A stretch of 42,620 nt of DNA from an uncultured Candidatus Saccharibacteria bacterium (lineage in GTDB: Bacteria; Patescibacteriota; Saccharimonadia; Saccharimonadales; Saccharimonadaceae), in NCBI GenBank assembly GCA_946409745.1, contig CAMJXP010000003.1:1-42620 (forward strand), given 5' to 3'. Below are positions 17,121-26,471 of the stretch, one piece after another. How positions within the stretch are numbered: position 1 is the first letter of the stretch; each line of letters begins with the position of its first letter. The position numbers and the translations under genes are program-made. The notes under the pieces were generated by a model that saw only the letters and a list, made by a program, of their open reading frames with translations, was not told where the DNA came from and did not search any database.

Positions 17121-18621
17121 GCTCACCCGCAAAAACCGTGATTATATCGTATTATTCATCCTAAATGCCGCTGGTATGATTTTGGAGCTCGTGGCTTCGA
17201 GATTAATGTCACCATATTTTGGTAATAGCAATTTCGTCTGGACAGCGATTATCGGGATTATTCTCCTTGCTGGCAGCCTTGGCAATATCCTTGGTGGTAA
17301 GATCTCAAACAGACGGAATGCTCGTTACCTTACCATTATGTTACTATTATTTGCTGCAATTTATCTGGCGGTTACACCAATGGTTGATGCGCCGATTCTA
17401 TCAGCCATCAAGTCTGGTAATAATGGCGTCCAGTTTTCATCGGTGATTTCAAGTATCGTATTCTTCCTGGTGCCGGCTACGATTCTTGGTATTATCACGC
17501 CGATTATCATGAAGGAACATATTGCAAGCAGTAAAGATCAGGGTAAGGAATCTGGTAGAATTACGGCAATAATTGCGATTGGTAGCCTGCTTGGTACTTT
17601 TGCTGGTGGTTTCTGGATTATTCCAGCCATTGGCACGAGAATGATTTTCAATGTGCTCGCAATTACAATTATCTTAATGGTGCCGTTCTTTATGCCAATT
17701 ACCGACACCAAGAGTATTAAACTTAAATGGCGCTATTTCTTCGCAATGCTCCTTGCAACGGTCGTGACGATTGCTTCCATTATCACTGTAAACAGCATGA
17801 CTAAGAACGTCGAAGGCTCAATCAGTATAGACACTGAGTATGGTCGTGTAATTGTAGAAGATGGCACCTATGGAGATGACGAAGTGCGCTATTACAAGCA
17901 AAGTGGCGCTTATTCTTCGGCAACTTTCTTATCTGAAAATAAAAAATACGATCTCGTCTTTAATTATCTGAAGAAATATGACGAAATGTTTAAATTCCTA
18001 AACGTGAAGAGTACTGCGATGATTGGTGGTGCTGCTTATCAATATCCGAAGTATTTCATTTCGCATTTCAAAGATAAATCCATGGATGTGATTGAGATTG
18101 ATCCGATGTCAACGGAAATTGCGAAGAATTATTTCTTCCTAGATGATTTAGTAAAAGATTACGATACCGAATCGACTGGGCGACTAGGTCTATATAATGA
18201 TGATGGGCGCATTTTCCTTGCTGATTCGACTAAGAAGTATGATGCAATTCTAAACGATGCCTTTTCAGGTGAAGTGCCAGTAGGGACTCTTGCGACCGTC
18301 GAAGCGGCTAAGATTATTAAGAGTCGCTTAAATAAAGATGGTGTTTATATGTCGAATGTACTCGGCGCGGTTAGTGGGCATCGTGGTAAGTTCCTGCGCG
18401 CTGAGGTGAAGACCTTAAAGAAAGTCTTTAGGCATGTTTATGTGATGCCAGTTTATGAGAACGCTACCAGTAATCAATATGTAAACTGGATGGTGATTGC
18501 TACCGATAATGATAATTACGTGCCTAAAACTGTCGATATTGAATTAACCGAGAAGGACATAACCTTGACTGATGACTACTGTCCAATTGATAGTTTGATT
18601 ACAACTGAATACTTTGATTAG
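17104..18621 (+). CDS. Fused MFS/spermidine synthase-like membrane protein
   Basis: Multi-TM N-terminal half, then a spermidine-synthase-like Rossmann half (VIEIDPMSTEIAKNYFFL, DDGRIFLADSTKKYDAILNDAFSGEVPVGTLATVE). Confidence 0.88.
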   Translation: MSLKSKLTRKNRDYIVLFILNAAGMILELVASRLMSPYFGNSNFVWTAIIGIILLAGSLGNILGGKISNRRNARYLTIMLLLFAAIYLAVTPMVDAPILSAIKSGNNGVQFSSVISSIVFFLVPATILGIITPIIMKEHIASSKDQGKESGRITAIIAIGSLLGTFAGGFWIIPAIGTRMIFNVLAITIILMVPFFMPITDTKSIKLKWRYFFAMLLATVVTIASIITVNSMTKNVEGSISIDTEYGRVIVEDGTYGDDEVRYYKQSGAYSSATFLSENKKYDLVFNYLKKYDEMFKFLNVKSTAMIGGAAYQYPKYFISHFKDKSMDVIEIDPMSTEIAKNYFFLDDLVKDYDTESTGRLGLYNDDGRIFLADSTKKYDAILNDAFSGEVPVGTLATVEAAKIIKSRLNKDGVYMSNVLGAVSGHRGKFLRAEVKTLKKVFRHVYVMPVYENATSNQYVNWMVIATDNDNYVPKTVDIELTEKDITLTDDYCPIDSLITTEYFD

Positions 18622-19286
18622 AAACCACGAATCTTCTCGAATGGGAAGAGTCTCATAATCACTGGGCCAACGATACGGCAATAAGGAATGGTGCCGAGAC
18701 CATTTCGTGAGTCCCAAGAGTTAGAGCCTTCGCGGTTATCACCGGAAACGAATAGTTCACCATCTGGAACTGTGACATCAACTTCGCCACTAGTATATTC
18801 TTTTGGGCCATCATCGGTTGCGTGACGCCATTCTTTATCATAGTTAAAGCCATCTGGATATTCATCATTATAGATGGTCATAATACCGGCTTTTACAACT
18901 ACGCGTTCGCCCGGGAAAGCAATAACGCGCTTAATAATGTATTGATCAGCGACATTTTCCGGAACAGTGCAAGTCATTGGTTTAACGACGCCTTGTTCTT
19001 TGTATTTTTCGACGGACTTTTCATTTTCATTCATAAAGACGATGATTTGACCACGTTCCGGAATATATTCTTGCCCTATAAAGTGGGCCCAAGAGACGGC
19101 AGCGCGGTTCACAATGACGCGATCGTCGTTCTGCAAAGTATTCTCCATACTGACGCCCACGACATTATATGAGCGATAAATGTAAGTATTCAAGAACAAT
19201 GTGCCGAGCACAATGGCAACGACAAAGCCAGCAAGACTCAAAATATCTTTTAATAATGGATGTTTTTGAAAAAATGTTGGTTTCAT
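18618..19286 (-). CDS. lepB: Signal peptidase I
   Basis: VGVSMENTLQNDDRVIVNR, YIIKRVIAFPGERV, VSGDNREGSNSWDSRNGLGTI. Confidence 0.95.
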   Translation of the reverse strand: MKPTFFQKHPLLKDILSLAGFVVAIVLGTLFLNTYIYRSYNVVGVSMENTLQNDDRVIVNRAAVSWAHFIGQEYIPERGQIIVFMNENEKSVEKYKEQGVVKPMTCTVPENVADQYIIKRVIAFPGERVVVKAGIMTIYNDEYPDGFNYDKEWRHATDDGPKEYTSGEVDVTVPDGELFVSGDNREGSNSWDSRNGLGTIPYCRIVGPVIMRLFPFEKIRGF

Positions 19287-19343
19287 GAAAAATATTATAG
19301 CACTTTTAAGCTTATATTAAATAATTTGATATAATATAAGGGT

Positions 19344-20126
19344 ATGGCAGATTTCATATTAGCAAGAAAATCTAGGAATATCGCAAGCAATATAGTGCAT
19401 ATCTTTTTAAATATCTTGCTTGGAATCTTAGCTGTTTTGATTACAGTCTTTAGTGCGAGCCCATGGCTTGGTATTTTACTAGTTTTAGTCTCGAAATGGC
19501 GTATTTTTGCAGTTCGCCGTCGCTATTTGTGGTTAAACCTTAAGTCTAATCTAGTTGATATTATTGTTGGCTTTAGCGTTGTCATTTTGGCCTATTTTGC
19601 TGGCCACTCACTTCTTCCAGTTGATTTCTTACTCATGGCGATTTATGTATTATGGTTGCTCGTGCTTAAACCTATGTCGTCAGAAGTCGCTACGCTTGCA
19701 CAATCCCTCGTAGCTGTGTTCTTGGGTATTTCGGCTTCGACGATTATGGCCGCAAGCCTTGATTCAATCATTACTGTCATACTAGCATTTCTGATTGGTT
19801 ATGCTGCGAGCCGTCACGTTTTAGCGCAAACTGGTGGACAGGATTTTACTCTTACGACCCTAGTTTGTGGTTTAGTGTTCGCCGAGATTGCTTGGCTTTG
19901 CAATTCTTGGTCGATTGTTTATACTTTCGGAAATACCGGTATTAGGATTCCGCAAGTTGCTATTATTTTGACAATTTTCGCCTTTATCTATAACTATGCC
20001 AGACAGGCAATGTATAAATATCAGGAAGATTTCAGATTCCGAGATATTTTAGGGCCCGTTCTGTTTGGTGTGGCGTTAGTGGGCATAATTGTAATTTGCT
20101 TTAGTAATCCAATATTTAATATCTAA
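19344..20126 (+). CDS. Hypothetical multi-pass membrane protein
   Basis: ORF with many hydrophobic segments; TATAAT 8 nt upstream. Confidence 0.7.
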   Translation: MADFILARKSRNIASNIVHIFLNILLGILAVLITVFSASPWLGILLVLVSKWRIFAVRRRYLWLNLKSNLVDIIVGFSVVILAYFAGHSLLPVDFLLMAIYVLWLLVLKPMSSEVATLAQSLVAVFLGISASTIMAASLDSIITVILAFLIGYAASRHVLAQTGGQDFTLTTLVCGLVFAEIAWLCNSWSIVYTFGNTGIRIPQVAIILTIFAFIYNYARQAMYKYQEDFRFRDILGPVLFGVALVGIIVICFSNPIFNI

Positions 20127-20135
20127 GGAGGTTAA

Positions 20136-21347
20136 ATGGATAATATTGAAGAGGGCAAGATTTCTGAAGTACCAAAACAAGATACTGCCGTAGTGGTTGA
20201 GCAACCTAAAGAGACTAGGGAACCAAGAGCTCGTAATACGTTTGCTACATTTCTCGCTACAATTGCAGTTTTGCTCGGTGCTGGTGGTTTGACATTTGGT
20301 GTGCTAGCTTATAATGAGGCACACAAGCCGCTTACCGTTTTATCAAGTGGTACGGATGGAAACTCAGCAAACTTCACGGAAGGCTCAATTGCCGACGTTG
20401 TGAGCAAAGTGTCTGACAGCGTTGTTTCAATTGTAACTTCTACCACTGGCAGAGATTATTATGGACGAACTTACGAATCAGGCGCTGCCGGTACTGGCGT
20501 AATTGTTTCATCGGATGGTTATATTTTGACCAATAAGCACGTTGCTGGCGATGCAAAGACTATTACGGTTGTGCTTCACGATGGCACGACGTATAATAAT
20601 GCACGACTCGTGGTCGTAGATCCACTTAATGATATCGCTTTTATCAAGATTGATGATGTTTCAGATCTCAAGGCGGCGTCTCTTGGCGATTCAAAGACAA
20701 TTACGGCCGGTCAGCAAGTGGTCGCAATTGGTAATGCGCTTGGGCAATATCAGAACTCAGTGACTTCTGGTATTATCTCTGGTACTGGCCGTTCATTAAC
20801 TGCAACCGATGGCTCTGGCACAATGTCTGAGAAGCTTTCGGATATGATTCAGACCGATGCTGCGATTAACTCAGGTAACTCTGGTGGTCCACTCATCAAT
20901 GCTGCAGGCGAAGTGATTGGTATTAATACTGCTACTTCTGCCAGTGGCGAGAATGTCGGCTTTGCGATTCCAATTGCCAGTGTCAAGGGTATGCTTTCAC
21001 AGCTTATTGAGAGTGGAAAAGCGGAGCGTGCTTATGTCGGTGTATATAGTGTCGACATCACTCCTGATTATGCAAAAGAAAATAATCTCCCTGTAACAAC
21101 TGGTACTTATATCTATAGCTCACAAGCTTATTCAGCGATTCTCAGCGGTAGTCCAGCTGCTAAGGCCGGTCTTCACGACAAAGATATCATCACGGCCGTA
21201 AATGGCGTAAAGATTGGCGCCGCTGGTTCGCTTTCAACTTTGATTGGTGAGTACAAGCCAGGCGACATTGTTTCACTTACCGTAATTCGCGATGGCAAAG
21301 AGATGGGTATCAAAGTTGAGCTTGCTGGCTATCAAGAAACAAAATAG
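20136..21347 (+). CDS. HtrA/DegP-type trypsin-like serine protease with PDZ domain
   Basis: TM anchor, TNKHVA, NDIAFIKID, TDAAINSGNSGGPL, C-terminal PDZ. Confidence 0.95.
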   Translation: MDNIEEGKISEVPKQDTAVVVEQPKETREPRARNTFATFLATIAVLLGAGGLTFGVLAYNEAHKPLTVLSSGTDGNSANFTEGSIADVVSKVSDSVVSIVTSTTGRDYYGRTYESGAAGTGVIVSSDGYILTNKHVAGDAKTITVVLHDGTTYNNARLVVVDPLNDIAFIKIDDVSDLKAASLGDSKTITAGQQVVAIGNALGQYQNSVTSGIISGTGRSLTATDGSGTMSEKLSDMIQTDAAINSGNSGGPLINAAGEVIGINTATSASGENVGFAIPIASVKGMLSQLIESGKAERAYVGVYSVDITPDYAKENNLPVTTGTYIYSSQAYSAILSGSPAAKAGLHDKDIITAVNGVKIGAAGSLSTLIGEYKPGDIVSLTVIRDGKEMGIKVELAGYQETK

Positions 21348-22126
21348 AGGATGAAGTTCCGGGTCTCGACTAGTTCGAGACCTTTTTTGTTACAGTATTC
21401 AATGATTTTTTGATGCTGGCTCGGGTCGGATTCAAGGATTAGGTGTTTAATATCTGGCCGTGCCGAGACTTGATTAATAAGCTCGTAGATTTGAGCTAGA
21501 CCGTCATTTGAGGCGTAGAGCGCTGTGAGCGGCTCGTATTCTAGACTGTCAAAATCTAGCCAATCCCAGGATTTGTCGACATACGGCAAGTTTGCCGCAA
21601 CGATATCAATGTTACGATCTAGCGCGTCGTTTAAGAGATCTGATTTTTGCAGAATGATATCGGAGTGGAGCTTAGTGCTATTCTTTTTTGCAACTTCAAG
21701 TGCCTTGTCGGAATTATCAATTGCAACTACCTTAGCCTTAGGGATTTCTAGTTTCAAAGTCGTAGCAATACAACCGGAACCAGTGCCCACATCGTAGATG
21801 ATTGGATAGTCGATATTCTCGGCGATTTTCTTAACTATATCGATAATGTCTTCGGTTTCTGGACGGGGAATTAAGACATTTTCGTCTACATAAAATTCGC
21901 GGCCATAGAACTCTTTGCTATTAATAATATAGGCAAGTGGCCTATTATTGGCGCGCTCGTTTAAGTAGTAATTTGCCTTTTCTTCTTCGACTTCGGTTAA
22001 ATCTCTGGTATCATGCGAGATTAGATAAGTGCGATCTTTCTCGCGAAGAATATTCAATAGAATTAATTCAGCATCAATATTCGGAACTTTGGTTTTGGCT
22101 TTTTCTAACCAGTTTGCGATATTCAT
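21332..22126 (-). CDS. prmC: Release factor N5-glutamine methyltransferase
   Basis: VLIPRPETEDIID, VGTGSGCIA, AANLPYVD (NPPY-like); adjacent to prfA. Confidence 0.94.
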   Translation of the reverse strand: MNIANWLEKAKTKVPNIDAELILLNILREKDRTYLISHDTRDLTEVEEEKANYYLNERANNRPLAYIINSKEFYGREFYVDENVLIPRPETEDIIDIVKKIAENIDYPIIYDVGTGSGCIATTLKLEIPKAKVVAIDNSDKALEVAKKNSTKLHSDIILQKSDLLNDALDRNIDIVAANLPYVDKSWDWLDFDSLEYEPLTALYASNDGLAQIYELINQVSARPDIKHLILESDPSQHQKIIEYCNKKGLELVETRNFILYFVS

Positions 22127-22127
22127 A

Positions 22128-23171
22128 TTAGGCTTCGGCCTTCAATTCACGTTCGTGCAAGGTTAATTCATGGATTAAATCATCAATGTCGCCATCCATG
22201 ACAGCTGGAATGTTGCTTCTGGAATAATGAATGCGGTGGTCGGTCACACGATCCTGTGGGAAGTTATAGGTGCGAATCTTTTCTGAGCGGTCACCGGTAC
22301 CAATAAGAGATTTGCGGGCTTCCGATGCATTCTTGATTTCTTCTTCTTTTTTACGCTCTAAAAGTCTCGAGCGAAGCACGTTCATGGCCTTGATACGGTT
22401 CTGCTGCTGAGAGCGTTCGTCTTGCATTGCCACTACTAGCCCCGTCGGTAGGTGCGTAATACGGACGGCGGAGTCAGTCGTGTTGACGCCCTGACCGCCA
22501 TGGCCACCGGAGCGGTAGATGTCAATGCGTAGGTCTTCTGGTTTGATTTCTAAATCTTGTTCGGAGGCTTCCGGAAGTACGGCCACAGTAACAGTAGAAG
22601 TATGAATGCGACCTTGCGATTCGGTCACTGGAACACGTTGTACGCGATGAACACCACCTTCAAATTTCAGCTTGCCGTAAGCTTCATCGCCACTGATTTT
22701 GAAGATAACTTCTTTCATACCGCCGGCTTCGTTTTCATTTTGAGACATTAGCTCTGCTTTTAAACCATGACTCTCGGCATATTTCACATACATGCGGTAA
22801 AGCTCGCCGGCAAAAAGGGAAGCCTCGTCACCTCCGGCGCCGGCACGAATCTCAATAATAGCCGGTTTGTCATCTTCTGGGTCGCGTGGGATCATTAATT
22901 CTTCAAGCTCAGCTTTGGATTTCTCGATTTCTTCTTTCAGATTCTTTACGTCTTCTCTTGCAATTTCACCAAGTTCCGGATCATTTACGAGTGCTTCGGC
23001 TTCTTCTAGATTGGCGTTCATTTGCGTGATTTTAGCATCTAAATCAATGATTTCCCGGAGCATACTTCCGCGCTTACTTTTAACAGCAAAATCAGGGGAA
23101 TTGTAAGCGTCTGGCTTCGCGAGGAAGTCTTCTATCTCTTTTAATTCGTCTTTATATTTCTGAATATCCAT
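22128..23171 (-). CDS. prfA: Peptide chain release factor 1
   Basis: [46 protein letters not shown]. Confidence 0.98.
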   Translation of the reverse strand: MDIQKYKDELKEIEDFLAKPDAYNSPDFAVKSKRGSMLREIIDLDAKITQMNANLEEAEALVNDPELGEIAREDVKNLKEEIEKSKAELEELMIPRDPEDDKPAIIEIRAGAGGDEASLFAGELYRMYVKYAESHGLKAELMSQNENEAGGMKEVIFKISGDEAYGKLKFEGGVHRVQRVPVTESQGRIHTSTVTVAVLPEASEQDLEIKPEDLRIDIYRSGGHGGQGVNTTDSAVRITHLPTGLVVAMQDERSQQQNRIKAMNVLRSRLLERKKEEEIKNASEARKSLIGTGDRSEKIRTYNFPQDRVTDHRIHYSRSNIPAVMDGDIDDLIHELTLHERELKAEA

Positions 23172-23193
23172 GCTATAATTATAACATAAATTT

Positions 23194-23270
23194 GGATCTT
23201 TAGCTCAGTTGGCTAGAGCGTACGATTCACATTCGTAAGGTCACTGGTTCGAGCCCAGTAAGATCCACCA
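23194..23270 (+). tRNA. tRNA-Val (CAC)
   Basis: Cloverleaf GGATCTT ... AAGATCC-A-CCA; anticodon stem TACGA/TCGTA with loop TTCACAT. Confidence 0.95.
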
Positions 23271-23648
23271 CGACGAAATTATGGACATTTTGTAGAAAAA
23301 ATGCCCATTTTTTATTTGTTTTCTCTGTTATTTTGAACTTTAGCGTTTGTTATGATTTTTGTTATGTAAACTGACACGTTTTACATTAAGTGTCACATTG
23401 TTTCTGACCACACAATAATGGCTTGTTAAAGCCCCTCATTCTCGTAATTTATCCAAGGAAAATACACCAATTATAGAGAATAATTGTCTCAGTGGAAACT
23501 TTTTATCGTATAAAATGGGCTTATCGTATAGAATAGGAAAAAATGTATCGTTTATGGCTCAGGTTCACATCTGACATTCTTTACGAAGCAATATAGCAAG
23601 TGCAGCCTGAAGACTGATTGTCCCTGTTCGTTTCCGTGTATACCCGCT

Positions 23649-23675
23649 ACCGCTGGAGCTTTTTACTCCAGCGGT
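23649..23675. other. Perfect 10-bp hairpin downstream of the FISUMP gene
   Basis: ACCGCTGGAG-CTTTTTA-CTCCAGCGGT, about 96 bp beyond the stop of the 23772..26315 gene; could be a terminator or a DGR-associated hairpin. Confidence 0.75.
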
Positions 23676-23771
23676 TTTCCGCACCCTTTGTGCTTTGGCT
23701 CAAGGGCGCTCTATTCCGGGGAGTCGAGTACGGGGAAGAAAAAAAGGAACGAAGGAAAAGGGCGTCACAAC

Positions 23772-26315
23772 CTACTTCAGTACGCACCGTATAGCGCTCC
23801 CGTAGTAGCGGCCGAAGCTATTGACCGGACTGACATTCGACGTATTGAGGTACAGGTAGAACATATCCGAGATATTGATCCTAGTAGAAGACCAGTAGTA
23901 GCCGTAGGACCCCTGATCCGCCGGAGCGGAACCGCTGAAGTAGCCAGCGAGAGCGAAAGCAGCACCGGAATTCTCAATTGATGCCCTCATAAGAGCGTTG
24001 GAGTTATACTCGGCGTAAAGAGCCTGGAATTCTCCGGAGCTTCCGCCGGTTGGGAGACGCCATCCGGCAGGGCAGATATCGTAGCTGGCATTGTTGCTGT
24101 TACTGCTACCTGAAATGGTCCCGGCAGATGCGGCGTAGTAGTTATAGAGAGTACCGTAGGCAGTGCCGGAAGTAGCATCCGTACCGGAGACGCTGATGTA
24201 TTCGCCAGCATCGTAAGTTCGGGAGCCGGATGTTTTCTTCCAGCTATTGAAGGTGGATGCGGTAACAGTGGTGGATAGGTTTGTATTAGTACTAGTGAGA
24301 TCAGTAGTGAGTGTGGTACGGCCAAGATCGAGGTTCTCTGCCATCCAAATATTGCCGTCTTTAAGTTTGGTCACGGCATAGGTTTTGTTGTCGCGGTTAT
24401 CGATAAGATTATAGGTAGTGCTATCTGCCATAGATGCGAGAACGGTGGCTCTATCCGTAGAGGAAAGGTCTTTAAAATCCTGCATATAAGTGAGGTCTGA
24501 GATTGTTTTCGTTTTCAGTACGCACCGTATAGCGCTCCCGTAGCTCCTGCCGTTGCTATTGGCCGGATAGACAGGCGACGTATTGAGGCGCAGGTTGTAC
24601 ATACCCGTGTCATTCCTCCTAGTAGAAGACCAGTAGTAGCCGCTCGACCCCTGATTCACCGGGGCAGCACTGAGGAAGTAGCCAGCGAGAGCGAAAGCAG
24701 CTCCATTCTCGGTAATAGGTGCTCTCATAAGAGCATTGGAATTGTATTGTGTGTAAAGGGCTTGGAATTCTCCGGAGCTTCCGCCGGTTGGGAGACGCCA
24801 TCCGGCAGGGCAGATATCATACTGGGCGTTACTGCTATTGCTGCTACCAGAAATGGTTCCGGCAGAAGCAACATAATAGTTGTAAAGAGTGCCGTAGGCT
24901 GTACCGGAAGTGGCATCCGTACCGGAGACGCTGATGTATTCGCCAGCATCATAGGCAGCGGAGCCGGATGTTTTCTTCCAGCTATTAAAAGTAGACGCAG
25001 TTACTGTGGTGGAGAGGTTCGTATTAGAGCTGGTGAGATCTGTAGTGAGCGTAGTACGGCCAAGATCCAAGTTTTCCATCATCCAGCAGTTGCCGTCATT
25101 GAGGCGCTGGATGGTATAAACGTGTCCGTCGCGAGTGTCGTAGACATTTGAGGCTGTAGACGTACAATCCGAAGCGTCAAGGTTTTGTATTGGTTTAGCG
25201 GTATTAGCGACAATCCTTGAACTTGATACACTTAGCGGAGTGAACGTGTAATCAGTAAGGGTATATCCACTACTTAGAGTTGCCTTAATTTTAAGCGGTG
25301 TTCCATAAGATAGATTCACGGTACCGTTATTCGCAACAGTGTTCCCGTTTACGGTCATTTCGGTGATTCCGGTACCGTATTGGATTTGAAGTGTATTTGT
25401 ATCAAGCTCTGCAATTGGTGTAATAAGGCTGCTGCCGTCCCCAACGGTATATGTAGTACTGGCGGAAGTGGCACTCGCGACCGAGCCGTTCTGCCCTGGA
25501 TTCCAACGCACAAACGATGATCCGTCCATGGGCGTTGCAACTAGTGCATAAGACTGTCCGGATGTGAGATTTGCAACCGTGCATCCGGCGGTCGTGGTAC
25601 ACTCTACGCCGTTAAGCGTTACTTTAGAAATCCCGGCAGTCGGAGCAATGGTGACGCTATATAGCATCGTAGCGGTAAGAGTATATTTTACCTTCCCGGC
25701 ATAGCTTCCGGCAGCCTGTGAATTTGAAACATTTGCTTTATATGTTGCCAGTATTGCCGAGCCCGTAGTGCTGTCTGTTTCACCGTTATATGAAACAATT
25801 CTGGCAGTAGTTGCAGGGACCGCGTGATAAGCATCATATCCCGTGTCAATGGTAAGATTGGCCGGAAGATAAGATGAAGTGTCCTTTGCAATCTTCATGG
25901 ACCAGTTTGATACGTTGCCGGTCGCCGTGCCGGTCGGAATTGTACTGTTGACACTGGAGTTTATGAGATCTGTATTACCGGTTGTGTCATTGGTATACCC
26001 CACCGCATAAATCTGGTGATCTGTTGAATTTGGACATTTGGTCGTGATTTTGGTTGAACCGATGTCTTCAGCAGAAGTGCCGGGATTTAATGCTATGGAA
26101 TGAACTGTCGTGACAGTCGAGGAAAAAGAGCAGCTTTCTGATTCCGCAGATAGCAGTTCTGCGTCCAGAACAGCGAAGCTGTCGGACGGGAAATATAACC
26201 CGGCCGTGATAAAAGCCATGATTAACAAAATAGCACCCAGAATCATTCTTTCCGGATAGTATTGCAAAAAAGCAATCACCCTGCCATATTTTGTTCTTTT
26301 TACATGTAAGGCCAT
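23772..26315 (-). CDS. Membrane-anchored surface protein with two tandem FISUMP-type C-terminal domains; putative DGR target
   Basis: N-terminal TM, CSF...C-type extracellular module, Bact-repeat-like region, then duplicated DGNxWMxENLDLGRTTLTTDL ... YDICPAGWRLPTGGSSGEFQALY ... GYYWSSTR ... YGSAIRCVLK. Confidence 0.9.
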   Translation of the reverse strand: MALHVKRTKYGRVIAFLQYYPERMILGAILLIMAFITAGLYFPSDSFAVLDAELLSAESESCSFSSTVTTVHSIALNPGTSAEDIGSTKITTKCPNSTDHQIYAVGYTNDTTGNTDLINSSVNSTIPTGTATGNVSNWSMKIAKDTSSYLPANLTIDTGYDAYHAVPATTARIVSYNGETDSTTGSAILATYKANVSNSQAAGSYAGKVKYTLTATMLYSVTIAPTAGISKVTLNGVECTTTAGCTVANLTSGQSYALVATPMDGSSFVRWNPGQNGSVASATSASTTYTVGDGSSLITPIAELDTNTLQIQYGTGITEMTVNGNTVANNGTVNLSYGTPLKIKATLSSGYTLTDYTFTPLSVSSSRIVANTAKPIQNLDASDCTSTASNVYDTRDGHVYTIQRLNDGNCWMMENLDLGRTTLTTDLTSSNTNLSTTVTASTFNSWKKTSGSAAYDAGEYISVSGTDATSGTAYGTLYNYYVASAGTISGSSNSSNAQYDICPAGWRLPTGGSSGEFQALYTQYNSNALMRAPITENGAAFALAGYFLSAAPVNQGSSGYYWSSTRRNDTGMYNLRLNTSPVYPANSNGRSYGSAIRCVLKTKTISDLTYMQDFKDLSSTDRATVLASMADSTTYNLIDNRDNKTYAVTKLKDGNIWMAENLDLGRTTLTTDLTSTNTNLSTTVTASTFNSWKKTSGSRTYDAGEYISVSGTDATSGTAYGTLYNYYAASAGTISGSSNSNNASYDICPAGWRLPTGGSSGEFQALYAEYNSNALMRASIENSGAAFALAGYFSGSAPADQGSYGYYWSSTRINISDMFYLYLNTSNVSPVNSFGRYYGSAIRCVLK
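23775..23925 (-). other. Putative DGR variable repeat, copy 2
   Basis: Encodes GYYWSSTRINISDMFYLYLNTSNVSPVNSFGRYYGSAIRCVLK; A-to-N-like differences from copy 1. Confidence 0.75.
23775..24360 (-). repeat. FISUMP domain copy 2 (C-terminal), tandem repeat of 24513..25098
   Basis: Aligns without net length difference to 24513..25098 (offset 738 bp). Confidence 0.9.
24513..24663 (-). other. Putative DGR variable repeat, copy 1
   Basis: Encodes GYYWSSTRRNDTGMYNLRLNTSPVYPANSNGRSYGSAIRCVLK. Confidence 0.75.
24513..25098 (-). repeat. FISUMP domain copy 1, tandem repeat of 23775..24360
   Basis: See above. Confidence 0.9.
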
Positions 26316-26471
26316 TCTGCTTATATTTTACTACACAAAAAAGACCATGCAATTATTGACATCCTCATCATTCGTTGTATAACCATTTTTGCATATCTTT
26401 ATTGTGGATTTACGACAGATATGGTAAAATCTACTCACTTCGAAATAGATATGAACTGCCAGGAGAAGAGA

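Noticed and set aside
23271-23771. Possible DGR template repeat or reverse transcriptase in the island
   Set aside because: The invariant VR strings (GTAGAAGACCAG, TTCAGTACGCACCGTATAGCGCTCC) are seen only inside the two target copies, and no ORF in the window has RT motifs; both must lie outside if the DGR is active.
24747-25151. 134-aa plus-strand ORF and other antisense ORFs in the FISUMP gene
   Set aside because: Antisense to a motif-rich coding region; shadow ORFs.
26421-26471. ORF-track start of the phosphoesterase at 26421
   Set aside because: The ATG lies in a GGTAAAAT promoter-like -10 region; ATG 26472 has a good SD and begins at the conserved LYYVFSDSHG.
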